Source: Desulfobacterales bacterium (GTDB taxonomy: Bacteria > Desulfobacterota > Desulfobacteria > Desulfobacterales > QNYZ01). Taken from it: a DNA stretch of 7,629 nucleotides. The notes beneath the pieces were generated by a model that ran no database searches, had not been told where the DNA came from, and saw nothing but the letters and a program-made list of their open reading frames with translations. Of the stretch, positions 1 to 5,828 are shown in pieces; the first letter of the stretch is position 1; each line of letters opens with the position of its first letter. A program made the translations under genes and the position numbers. The stretch is from contig JAOZUU010000122.1 in NCBI GenBank assembly GCA_029938515.1, positions 1 through 7,629 on the forward strand, in the 5' to 3' direction.

Positions 1-1027
1 AGCAGCTGCCCTTGGCGCCGTCACAAAAACCGCCGCCGATAGCGGAAATAAAATTGTTGTATGCGCCGCTGAAAAGATCCAGCCGGTTTTTCAAATACAA
101 AAGACCGCCGACAACGCCGGCGCCGGCCGCATACTGAGCCCCGCATACCGAAGAGACCTCGCCGAAACGGGAAGTGATCAACACGGTCAACAGGATTGAG
201 ACCAAGACCCCTTTGAGCTCCAGCACTTCTCCCAGTTGATTGTTCCGCGCGTGGACAACCACCGGGATCATGCCGGTCAACCCTTTGTTGCCGGAACCGG
301 CGCAGCTCATCACCGGAATCGGATCACCGCTCATGCGTGCGTAAATAGCCCCCATAACAAGGGAATCGACATTCCCATCGCCCCGGATGTATTTTCGACC
401 ATGCTCGGCCGCCGCCATGTTATAAGCAATCCCCTGTCGTACTGTTGATCGCAGGGTTTCGTCAGCGAAGAGATTTTCAACCAAACCCGGCCATTTTTCG
501 GGCGAATAAACGGAGATATCAAACTCGGAAGTTTCGGATTGGGCATCGGCTTCGGGTGCATGATCGTCCATAATCGTCTGTCCGTCCACTATCAATCGGG
601 CAACATGGGTATGACTCGCTTGTATTGCCGCCTCAACCGTGTGATGCCGACCGGTAGCGGTAATACCGATAAACAGGGTCTCCAGATCCAGCAATTCGGT
701 TGTAATGAGGTCTCGCTTGTGAAGTTCTCCGGCACGATTGATCGTTTCCGCATTTAATCCTGAGAAAATGGAGAGCCTTTTTTCAGGGCAGCCCATGACA
801 AACCCCAAGAGCAGTGCCCATTCGCTCCCCCTCAGATCACCAGCGTTGGGAATTCCGGCGCCAAACGCATTTTTATAGGTGCGCTGGTCAATTTTCAGCT
901 GAAATGATTGCGGGTCCTCTCCCAAATGTTTACCGGCAAGACTCGCGCAAAAAGCGATGGCCGCGGGTTCCGTGCATCCCGATGTGACTTCAAGGGAATT
1001 TAGAATTATCTGGGTGAATGTATCCAT
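1..1027 (-). CDS. cyuA: L-cysteine desulfidase (CyuA/CdsB, UPF0597 family), C-terminus cut by window edge
   Basis: Translating the minus strand from ATG at 1027 gives 342 residues with no stop before the window edge. The family is a [4Fe-4S] cytoplasmic enzyme that breaks L-cysteine into pyruvate, ammonia and sulfide; homologues are often misnamed serine dehydratase alpha subunit. What I see: the N-terminal SGCTEPAAIAF motif (about residues 16-26), a central SCAGSGNKG motif (241-249), SVCGAQYAAGAG (293-304), and FCDGAKGSC near the cut end (334-342). These Cys-containing blocks match the conserved cluster and active-site regions of the family. Full-length members are about 400-440 residues, so some 60-100 are missing. 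The start is supported by AAGGA about 8 nt upstream. A divergent promoter region separates it from the phosphoribosyltransferase-like gene. No transporter partner (CyuP/YhaO type) is visible; one could lie beyond the edge. Confidence 0.93.
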   Translation of the reverse strand, partial: MDTFTQIILNSLEVTSGCTEPAAIAFCASLAGKHLGEDPQSFQLKIDQRTYKNAFGAGIPNAGDLRGSEWALLLGFVMGCPEKRLSIFSGLNAETINRAGELHKRDLITTELLDLETLFIGITATGRHHTVEAAIQASHTHVARLIVDGQTIMDDHAPEADAQSETSEFDISVYSPEKWPGLVENLFADETLRSTVRQGIAYNMAAAEHGRKYIRGDGNVDSLVMGAIYARMSGDPIPVMSCAGSGNKGLTGMIPVVVHARNNQLGEVLELKGVLVSILLTVLITSRFGEVSSVCGAQYAAGAGVVGGLLYLKNRLDLFSGAYNNFISAIGGGFCDGAKGSC

Positions 1028-1069
1028 GATGACATCCTTATTTATTTATCGAAAGAATAAGATGATCGT

Positions 1070-1098
1070 ATAATATAACTTCATACATTGGAATACAA
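1070..1098 (-). promoter_or_regulatory. Candidate sigma70-type promoter for the cysteine desulfidase gene
   Basis: Read on the minus strand there is TTGTAT (1098-1093), a 17-nt spacer, then TATTAT (1075-1070), which is one base from the -10 consensus. It lies about 43 nt upstream of the ATG at 1027. The -35 match is weak (3 of 6). The same AT-rich patch contains TATAAT on the plus strand (1069-1074), so divergent initiation toward 1190 is possible, but no convincing plus-strand -35 accompanies it. Confidence 0.4.
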
Positions 1099-1120
1099 TT
1101 TTTCCTCGTTTGACTTCCAC

Positions 1121-1138
1121 CGGTTGATTTGGTAACCG
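1121..1138. promoter_or_regulatory. Inverted repeat CGGTT-N8-AACCG, possible operator
   Basis: CGGTT (1121-1125) and AACCG (1134-1138) form a perfect 5-bp dyad with an 8-bp spacer, in the gap between the two divergent genes. It begins 11 bp after a TTGACT hexamer (1110-1115). The position fits a regulator site for the phosphoribosyltransferase-like gene, but a 5-bp dyad can arise by chance. Confidence 0.22.
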
Positions 1139-1189
1139 CTTTTGAAACACCCGCTGAGATTGAAATATCAGAAGGAGAAAGGCGAAAAA

Positions 1190-2290
1190 ATGGCGCACTT
1201 AGAACAAATCGAAAAACAATCGGAAATAACCTATTACCAGCTGAAAGACAATAATGACAGCCCGGTCGAACGCTATGTAATTTCCACGCCGGAGACCCGG
1301 AAGATCTGTAACGTCCCTGAGCTGGTCGGTGTGGAATATACCAATCACATGCTGAAGGCCATGGTATCTGCCTTTAAGCATCTTCCCGATCGTGAGTCCC
1401 TTCTGAAAATCCCTCAGGAACAATTTTGTATTTTTACTTTTCTACGCGGCGGATTGAACTTTTCCCTGCGCGAGGCGCTTTACCACGCGTATGGATTCAA
1501 TAAGCATGCCTCGGCCTTCATGACCTCGCAACGCAAGCTGGTTGATGGCAAGTGGCATATCCGGGAAAACCAGTACCGCAAATTAAAAATTCCCGATAAT
1601 GCCACCCTCCTGGTGGGGGATGTGGTGGCCACCGGGACGACTCTGGACATGGGGTTCAGCATTTTTCTGGATCATTTGCGAATCAATCGGAGCCGTCTGA
1701 GCAACCTCATTTTTTTTACAATCGGGTGTGGAAATGCTGAAAAAATTCTTAAAACCGTGGATCGAAAACTCCGTCGGATGAATCCGGTTTATGGCCGAAC
1801 AATTATTGTGTATATCGAAGGCCGTTTTGGCATGGCTGATAATGACACCCCCCTCAGAATTCGAATTCCGGGGACGGATCTGGTTAGAATAAACGCCCTG
1901 GTCACGCCAGAATTCGCCCTGTCCCAGTATGAAGATGTGGCCTATCCCATGGAACGTTGCACGATTTACGACGCCGGCTCACGATCTTTCGACATATCCG
2001 AATACATGCATGATGTTGTCGATTACTGGAAACAAACCCGATCCCTGGCCAAAACCGGTTTTACGCTCTACGACGCCTTAAAAGAAAGATGGCCGGAAAC
2101 CAACTGGCAGGATTTTACAACATTTTTAGATAAAGCGGGCCAAATGTGGCCTGGCACGGATAAAAAAACCATTGCCCGGCTACACGCGGCTTATGAAAAA
2201 CGGTGGGCTAAAGCGTTCAAAAAGAAATCCAAAACCAAAGAGGCGCTTATGGAACTATGCGACCGGCGGTTGGCGCAACTGAACGGTTAA
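1190..2290 (+). CDS. Type I phosphoribosyltransferase-like protein with extended C-terminal region
   Basis: The protein has 366 residues from ATG at 1190. The diagnostic feature is LLVGDVVATGTTL (about residues 140-152), the PRPP-binding loop of type I phosphoribosyltransferases (hydrophobic strand, Asp, then ATGTT). FTFLRGGLNFS (about 83-93) resembles the RxGG-like loop after the preceding strand. These support a Rossmann-like PRTase core across roughly residues 65-225. The remaining ~140 residues, rich in Trp, Lys and Arg and ending in a Lys-rich helix-like stretch, match no domain I recognise. The substrate cannot be assigned: it may be a nucleobase salvage enzyme, a regulator, or the transferase half of a biosynthetic pair. 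The start at 1190 is preferred over TTG at 1142, because AGAAGGAGAAAGG lies just upstream of 1190 and would be coding if 1142 were used. The stop at 2290 abuts the convergent acetyltransferase gene, leaving no room for a terminator between them. Confidence 0.8.
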   Translation: MAHLEQIEKQSEITYYQLKDNNDSPVERYVISTPETRKICNVPELVGVEYTNHMLKAMVSAFKHLPDRESLLKIPQEQFCIFTFLRGGLNFSLREALYHAYGFNKHASAFMTSQRKLVDGKWHIRENQYRKLKIPDNATLLVGDVVATGTTLDMGFSIFLDHLRINRSRLSNLIFFTIGCGNAEKILKTVDRKLRRMNPVYGRTIIVYIEGRFGMADNDTPLRIRIPGTDLVRINALVTPEFALSQYEDVAYPMERCTIYDAGSRSFDISEYMHDVVDYWKQTRSLAKTGFTLYDALKERWPETNWQDFTTFLDKAGQMWPGTDKKTIARLHAAYEKRWAKAFKKKSKTKEALMELCDRRLAQLNG

Positions 2291-2291
2291 A

Positions 2292-2786
2292 CTATTGCTG
2301 TTTCCCTGGCAAGTACGCCTTGTATACACCTGGAAAGGAGTCGGCAATCGCGACCGCACCGGCAACCTTCCGGTAAAACCCGAACCCATCCCTGTTAACC
2401 CAACCGATGATTGCATAACCGTACCCCTTTAATTTCATATCCAGCAGACTGGTAAGCAGCAACGCTTTTCCGGTTCCGTTACCACGATGGGGAGCTTCCA
2501 CGCCGATGGGGCCGCAGAATCCCAGGGCCGTCGCGTCGTAACAACAAAATCCGATGATTCGGTTTTCTCGGATCGCTACAAAGCAACTTTTCGGGGAAGA
2601 CATGATCGCCATTTCCGTTTCATCGACCCATTCGTCGCCGAAATGTTTTCCCACCCAATCGATCACAGGTTGTTTTTCGCCGCCAAGGGGTTTGCGGATC
2701 GTAATCCCCCGGGTCTCCTGTTCTGCAAGAAAAGACCGGCTGTCATCAAGGTCGTACAGCTTCACAAGCATATCGGCCCGGTCCAT
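2292..2786 (-). CDS. GNAT-family N-acetyltransferase
   Basis: The protein has 164 residues. The GNAT acetyl-CoA signature is clear: strand beta4 with GPIGVEAPHRGNGTGKALL (about residues 92-110), in which RGNGTG is the pyrophosphate-binding loop (R/Q-x-x-G-x-G/A). A later FYRKVAG (about 137-143) matches the motif B tail of the fold. Residues 60-90 contain the preceding strands, including FVAIRENRIIGFCCYD. Length is normal for a single-domain GNAT. The family transfers acetyl from acetyl-CoA to an amine on a protein or small molecule; the acceptor cannot be predicted here. The start at 2786 is supported by AAGGAG seven nt upstream. It lies 35 bp downstream of the phospholipase-like gene on the same strand, so the two are probably co-transcribed. 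Its 3' end faces the phosphoribosyltransferase-like gene with a 1-bp gap. Confidence 0.88.
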   Translation of the reverse strand: MDRADMLVKLYDLDDSRSFLAEQETRGITIRKPLGGEKQPVIDWVGKHFGDEWVDETEMAIMSSPKSCFVAIRENRIIGFCCYDATALGFCGPIGVEAPHRGNGTGKALLLTSLLDMKLKGYGYAIIGWVNRDGFGFYRKVAGAVAIADSFPGVYKAYLPGKQQ

Positions 2787-2821
2787 ATGGTTGCTCCTTG
2801 TTACTTATTTCGAATTCATCG

Positions 2822-3205
2822 TTACGTGGATCGCCCAAACCCCCAGGAAAACGACTGTTTGAACATTTCGTGACCGCCAACCCGTACGCCGTGAAACATC
2901 GCCTCCGCCATCTCCGTTGAGTCTGTTAATCTGGCGACGTGGATCAGTAGCTCCGCATCCGCCACCAGCCTCTCCACATTTTCACCCGGACGCCCGGCCC
3001 AGTATTTTAGATCGTGTAAAAAACAGGCCGAATACAGATTTTTCCCTTTCCAGGAATTGACCCATAACGAGCAACCGTCGCTCTTGAACGGTTTCGGTGG
3101 CGGATCCTTTTCAATTTTAGCCCACAGGTCATGCAAGCCGTAAGCTTCGCATATCTCTTTTATTTTTGGAAGTGGGACTTCTTCGTCTTTCTTCGGCAGC
3201 TCCAT
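2822..3205 (-). CDS. Small phospholipase-A2-like protein (Cys / His-Asp family), function unknown
   Basis: The protein has 127 residues and no signal peptide. The core pattern is SDGCS (about residues 42-46), then SACFLHDLKYWAG (59-71), then ADAELLIHV (82-90), and a C-terminal GVRVGG...SWGFGR (106-125). The Cys-x-x-His-Asp arrangement resembles the catalytic and calcium-site helix of the phospholipase A2 fold (CCxxHDxCY). I recall widespread uncharacterised bacterial proteins with the same layout (DGCS, C..HD.AYW.GG, AD..L, GVRVGG, W.FGW). Whether it hydrolyses lipid is unknown. The N-terminal 40 residues are Lys/Pro-rich and probably flexible. AGGGGG lies nine nt before the ATG at 3205. The fold-back element begins just upstream of that site, so the promoter is either inside the element or further upstream. 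The acetyltransferase follows after 35 bp. Confidence 0.72.
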   Translation of the reverse strand: MELPKKDEEVPLPKIKEICEAYGLHDLWAKIEKDPPPKPFKSDGCSLWVNSWKGKNLYSACFLHDLKYWAGRPGENVERLVADAELLIHVARLTDSTEMAEAMFHGVRVGGHEMFKQSFSWGFGRST

Positions 3206-3224
3206 TCCGTTTTTCCCCCTCTTA

Positions 3225-3383
3225 GGGCCGCGGAAAAATTAAATCCACCATCTTACTTGTCTTTTTGCCCGTGTTCCGCGTTACGTCGCTGGTTACATAC
3301 AACCAGTATGAAACCAGCGACGCGCCTTGAACACGAACAAAAATCCGGCGTTATCCCAGTGGATTTTATTTTTTCCGAGGCCC
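3225..3383. mobile_element. 159-bp fold-back (MITE-like) palindromic element
   Basis: The left half read forward and the right half read in reverse complement are imperfect copies. The outer arms 3225-3249 and 3359-3383 both begin GGGCC, then CGG, an A-run, and end in ATCCAC, with about one mismatch and one indel. Inner arms are CGTGTTC (3270-3276) with GAACACG (3329-3335), and GTCGCTGGTT (3285-3294) with AACCAGCGAC (3312-3321). The tip is CATAC (3296-3300) with GTATG (3306-3310) around the loop AACCA. The element is flanked by TTA on both sides (3222-3224 and 3384-3386), a possible target duplication. It has no ORF of its own. This fits a MITE or REP-like hairpin element; a structured RNA gene is the alternative. 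Only one copy is visible, so mobility is inferred. Confidence 0.7.
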
Positions 3384-3436
3384 TTAAACCGTAAGCATAT
3401 TGACACTTCTTACGAAATCATCATCGATTGCAGTTT

Positions 3437-3979
3437 CTATGCGGAGCGCATAAATAGATATACTTCCCATACAATTACGCTGCCGAAAACCAGGGCCACC
3501 ATGATAAATGAGAATCGGCCGGAGCGAAATCGCTGGGCAATGGCTTCTTTATAAAGCAGCAAAATAAAAATGGATGCGACGGTAAGCATGTATTTTACGA
3601 AAAGGAAGGTTTTAGTGCCAATATCCAGATAAACGGCAAGGATGGGGTTCATCTCCTGGGCCCCGTGCTCAGCCACTAAAATCAACGTCAGCAGGCCATC
3701 CAGCAGACTCAGGCCTACAATCGCCATGATCACCACAAAAAGCGATTTGCCATATCGATCCAGACAAACGGGGCGCCTGCGATCATCTTCCCGCCGAACG
3801 CCGATCCTGTTTCCCCTGGTAAAAAGCTGCTGATACCAGGGCACATCCAGCAAACGCCGGTCTTTGCCTAAACGCCGTTCAATTCCGTCGTAGTCCGACA
3901 CGCATACACCTCGCTTCAGAGACTCGGTAAAAATAATTATCCGCAGCGCTTTGCGGATCGTGTGGTTTTTTACCTCCAT
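3437..3979 (-). CDS. DUF5658-like small integral membrane protein
   Basis: The protein has 180 residues from ATG at 3979. The N-terminal ~75 residues are hydrophilic and strongly basic, with repeated Arg clusters (ERRLGKDRR, VRREDDRRRP). Three hydrophobic helices follow, at about residues 79-103, 124-143 and 157-177. The first carries LSLLDGLLTLILV and is followed by GAQEMNPIL, a combination I associate with DUF5658 (D...T...E.NPI). Function is unknown. The start is uncertain: ATG 3979 has no clear ribosome site, whereas GTG at 3901 has GAGG seven nt upstream and would still keep the basic region and all helices (154 residues). Upstream lies a degenerate 14-15 bp tandem repeat. Downstream, CGTAAG/CTTACG (3390-3414) is a weak dyad, followed by the fold-back element; neither has the run of T residues expected of an intrinsic terminator on this strand. 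Confidence 0.78.
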   Translation of the reverse strand: MEVKNHTIRKALRIIIFTESLKRGVCVSDYDGIERRLGKDRRLLDVPWYQQLFTRGNRIGVRREDDRRRPVCLDRYGKSLFVVIMAIVGLSLLDGLLTLILVAEHGAQEMNPILAVYLDIGTKTFLFVKYMLTVASIFILLLYKEAIAQRFRSGRFSFIMVALVFGSVIVWEVYLFMRSA

Positions 3980-4020
3980 TGATCTGCCGGTATTACAAGC
4001 AAATAGCGCGCCAATCCCTG

Positions 4021-4091
4021 TTTCTAATAATTGGTTTCTAATAATTGGTTATTAATCAGATGGTTATTTTCAAGGGGTTATTTTGAGATGG
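4021..4091. repeat. Degenerate 14-15 bp tandem repeat, about five units
   Basis: TTTCTAATAATTGG occurs twice in perfect tandem (4021-4034 and 4035-4048). Three looser units follow, each starting TTAT and ending in GG: 4049-4063 (15 bp), 4064-4077 and 4078-4091. The array sits 42 bp upstream of the DUF5658-like ATG, where a promoter or operator would be expected, and about 105 bp beyond the end of the transporter gene. Apart from this array, the hairpin at 4140-4191 and A/T-rich sequence, the 217-bp gap holds nothing I can name. Confidence 0.6.
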
Positions 4092-4139
4092 GAAAAATAG
4101 GAAAAAATTTGGCTATTGTATGACATAATTTTCATAATG

Positions 4140-4191
4140 AGACATTTGAAAACGGTCTCCCGGGTAAGGCCCCGGAACAGGAAAAATGTCT
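4140..4191. other. Stem-loop just downstream of the AI-2E transporter gene
   Basis: AGACATTT (4140-4147) is complementary to AAATGTCT (4184-4191), and inside it CCGGG (4160-4164) pairs with CCCGG (4171-4175) around TAAGGC. On the minus strand the hairpin starts 5 nt after the transporter stop codon, a typical site for a 3'-end structure. It lacks the U-run of a classic intrinsic terminator, so it may instead protect or process the 3' end of the transcript. Confidence 0.45.
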
Positions 4192-4196
4192 ATCGA

Positions 4197-5288
4197 TCAT
4201 TTCCTCTCGTTTTGATCTTCTCCATCGGTCGTTACTACCGCCGGCAGAACGTCCTTGAAGGCCGTGCCGTAAATTTCCCAGATTGTTACAAACAGTGCGG
4301 CCAGGATCGGTCCGATAATGACTCCGACAATACCAAAAAACGAGATGCCTCCCAGTGTGGCAAACAGGATCAGTAAATCATGCATTTCGGTATCTTTTCC
4401 AACCAAACGCGGCCGGAGGATATTATCGATACTGCCGACCACCACACCGCAGAAGACCGCCAGACCGATGGCTTTGATCCAATAGCCGCCAGCAGCCAGA
4501 ATGATGGCCGCCGGCACCCAGACCAGCGCGGTGCCGATACCCGGAATAATGGAAAGCACCGCCATGATGGTTCCCCAGAAAACGGCGCTTGAAATACCCA
4601 CAACGGCAAAGGCCAGCCCGGCCAATCCCCCCTGGAGAACACCGATCACCGCCGTGCCTTTCAGGGTGGCCCGGGTAACCGAGGTAAACTTGTCGAGCAT
4701 GCGGCGCTCGTCCCTATCCTCCAGGGGCAGGTAGTAAAGAATCTTGTTGAGCAGCCGGTTTCCATCAATCAGGAAAAAAAACATGGCGTAAAGAAAAACA
4801 AAGGTCAGCAGAAAAAAATTCATCGTTCCCATGGTGACCGACGACAGGCCGTTGATAAAAAATTTACTGATGATGCCGACAACTTCCCCGGCTTTGCGGA
4901 TAATGGTTTCCCGGTAGGGTAAAATCTGCTCGTAAAAAGGAATTGAACTGAGCATATCGGGAAAAGCCGCCGGTTCGGTGTTGAGTTTTTCAACCAGGGG
5001 CGCCACCGATTGTCCCACCTTGATCGCCTCTGTGGTGATAACACCCAACAGCCCGCCCAGAGGCAGGATCAATACAATGATGAACACGAGCAACGTCGTT
5101 ATCGATGCCAGGCTCCGGCGGCCACCCAGCCATTTTTCGAATCGGCGATAGAGGGGGTGGGCCATGGCCGAGAAAATACCGGCCAGCAGCAGGGCCATTA
5201 AAAAATGGCGGACCATCGCCAAAAAAAGGACGGAAATAACTAAAACCAGTAACAATAAGGTCGTTTTATTGATGGCATTGCGTGTCAT
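4197..5288 (-). CDS. AI-2E family transporter (UPF0118, TqsA/PerM-like)
   Basis: The protein has 363 residues from ATG at 5288, the usual size for the family. The topology is typical: two N-terminal helices (about residues 9-50), a third near 62-87, a long amphipathic loop domain (about 88-140), then a C-terminal block of helices. Family hallmarks are GVLQGGLAGLAF (216-227), LSIIPGIGTALVWVPAAI (245-262), DNILRPRLVGK (288-298) and LGGISFFGIVGVIIGPILAAL (312-332). Members are inner-membrane proteins proposed to export AI-2 or to act as cation/proton antiporters; the substrate here is unknown. The reading frame stays open upstream to an ATG at 5399, but that extension lacks hydrophobic character, includes the AACCCG repeat and overlaps the sulfur-carrier gene, so I reject it. 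The ribosome site for 5288 is modest: AGGG 11 nt upstream, in the loop of an A/T-rich hairpin (5295-5310). Confidence 0.92.
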   Translation of the reverse strand: MTRNAINKTTLLLLVLVISVLFLAMVRHFLMALLLAGIFSAMAHPLYRRFEKWLGGRRSLASITTLLVFIIVLILPLGGLLGVITTEAIKVGQSVAPLVEKLNTEPAAFPDMLSSIPFYEQILPYRETIIRKAGEVVGIISKFFINGLSSVTMGTMNFFLLTFVFLYAMFFFLIDGNRLLNKILYYLPLEDRDERRMLDKFTSVTRATLKGTAVIGVLQGGLAGLAFAVVGISSAVFWGTIMAVLSIIPGIGTALVWVPAAIILAAGGYWIKAIGLAVFCGVVVGSIDNILRPRLVGKDTEMHDLLILFATLGGISFFGIVGVIIGPILAALFVTIWEIYGTAFKDVLPAVVTTDGEDQNERK

Positions 5289-5325
5289 GGCATTAAAAAC
5301 CCTGTTTTTTCTCGTTGATGACCGG

Positions 5326-5338
5326 CTCCCGGCGGGAG
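5326..5338. other. Short GC-rich hairpin between sulfur carrier and transporter genes
   Basis: CTCCC (5326-5330) and GGGAG (5334-5338) form a perfect 5-bp stem with a 3-nt loop, inside the 103-bp gap between the two minus-strand genes. There is no adjacent U-run on the minus strand, so it may weaken or pause transcription rather than end it. The two genes may or may not share a transcript. Confidence 0.28.
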
Positions 5339-5366
5339 TTCTGTTACGAATCGCGAGGTTATCCTG

Positions 5367-5387
5367 TAACCCGCAACCCGAAACCCA
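5367..5387. repeat. Three degenerate heptamers of NAACCCN type
   Basis: TAACCCG, CAACCCG and AAACCCA lie head to tail at 5367-5387, immediately downstream of the sulfur-carrier stop. It is a second, shorter and decayed 7-bp periodic tract in the window; the clear one is at 5990-6045. The motif differs, so common origin is not implied. Confidence 0.4.
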
Positions 5388-5391
5388 TCTC

Positions 5392-5664
5392 CTATCCACC
5401 GGCCAGAAGAAGCGTCAGATGGATATCATCGCCATCTTTCACCGGTTTGGCCAGTTCGTCGGGATAGGCGCTTTCCATGTTCAAATAAATTTCAACTTTG
5501 CGGGTCAGTTTGCCGTCGTTGTTAAACAATTCAGGTTTCATGTCGGGAAATTGTTCGACCAGGCTCGACAAACACATTCCCACCGTAGCCCCTTTTGTTT
5601 CAACCACGCTTAATCCATCGGTGTACTGACGATGGGTCTTATGGATATGAATTTTTACGCTCAT
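5392..5664 (-). CDS. ThiS/MoaD-like ubiquitin-fold sulfur carrier protein
   Basis: The protein has 90 residues and ends in HLTLLLAGG. The C-terminal Gly-Gly is the hallmark of sulfur carriers that are adenylated by an E1-like enzyme and converted to a thiocarboxylate (ThiS, MoaD, CysO types). The pattern of an N-terminal beta strand (VKIHIHK), a helix around residues 30-40 (CLSSLVEQFP), the VEIYLN strand (57-62) and VKDGDDIHLTLLLAGG fits the MoaD/ThiS fold. It could serve thiamine, molybdopterin, tungstopterin or cysteine synthesis. No partner (ThiF/MoeB, ThiG, MoaE, CysM) is nearby, so the pathway is undecided. The start is supported by AAAGGGA seven nt upstream, and a good candidate promoter and a palindrome lie just before it. 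The gene's end is 103 bp ahead of the transporter. Confidence 0.85.
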   Translation of the reverse strand: MSVKIHIHKTHRQYTDGLSVVETKGATVGMCLSSLVEQFPDMKPELFNNDGKLTRKVEIYLNMESAYPDELAKPVKDGDDIHLTLLLAGG

Positions 5665-5686
5665 GGCGTGTTCCCTTTCTTAGCGC

Positions 5687-5712
5687 GCATCACCATATTA
5701 AATATCCGATGC
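5687..5712. promoter_or_regulatory. 26-bp palindrome in the leader of the sulfur-carrier gene
   Basis: GCATC (5687-5691) and ATATT (5695-5699) mirror AATAT (5701-5705) and GATGC (5708-5712) around a single central A. The only asymmetry is ACC versus CC between the blocks. It begins 10 bp downstream, in the minus-strand sense, of the candidate -10, so it covers the expected transcription start and early leader, and ends 22 bp before the ATG. It could be a repressor operator or a leader hairpin. Confidence 0.5.
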
Positions 5713-5721
5713 GATGATGCT

Positions 5722-5750
5722 AAAATACGCCTGATCCGTATATTTTTCAA
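5722..5750 (-). promoter_or_regulatory. Candidate sigma70-type promoter for the sulfur-carrier gene
   Basis: On the minus strand TTGAAA (5750-5745, five of six to consensus) is followed by a 17-nt spacer and TATTTT (5727-5722, four of six). The start codon at 5664 is about 57 nt downstream of the -10. The palindrome at 5687-5712 lies directly after it, as expected for a controlled promoter. Confidence 0.5.
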
Positions 5751-5828
5751 GTTGCCGACCGATATTAAATGCGCAGGTCATGGATCATCTTTATAAAAAC
5801 ACTCGGGACCAGCAAAGAGGAAAAGGCT

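Noticed and set aside
236..757. Plus-strand ORFs at 236-448 and 539-757
   Set aside because: Both lie antisense inside the cysteine desulfidase, which shows the family motifs across its full visible length.
1142..1189. TTG start giving a 382-residue phosphoribosyltransferase-like protein
   Set aside because: The ribosome site AGAAGGAGAAAGG lies inside this extension and correctly serves ATG 1190.
2487..2873. Two overlapping plus-strand ORFs
   Set aside because: They are antisense to the acetyltransferase and run into the phospholipase-like gene; the composition is not protein-like.
3225..3383. Integron attC site
   Set aside because: The palindrome is of attC-like size, but its ends are GGGCC...GGCCC without the RYYYAAC/GTTRRRY boxes, and no cassette-like arrangement or integrase is present.
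5289..5399. 37-residue N-terminal extension of the AI-2E transporter
   Set aside because: It overlaps the sulfur-carrier gene, contains a repeat tract and a hairpin, and family members start just before the first membrane helix.
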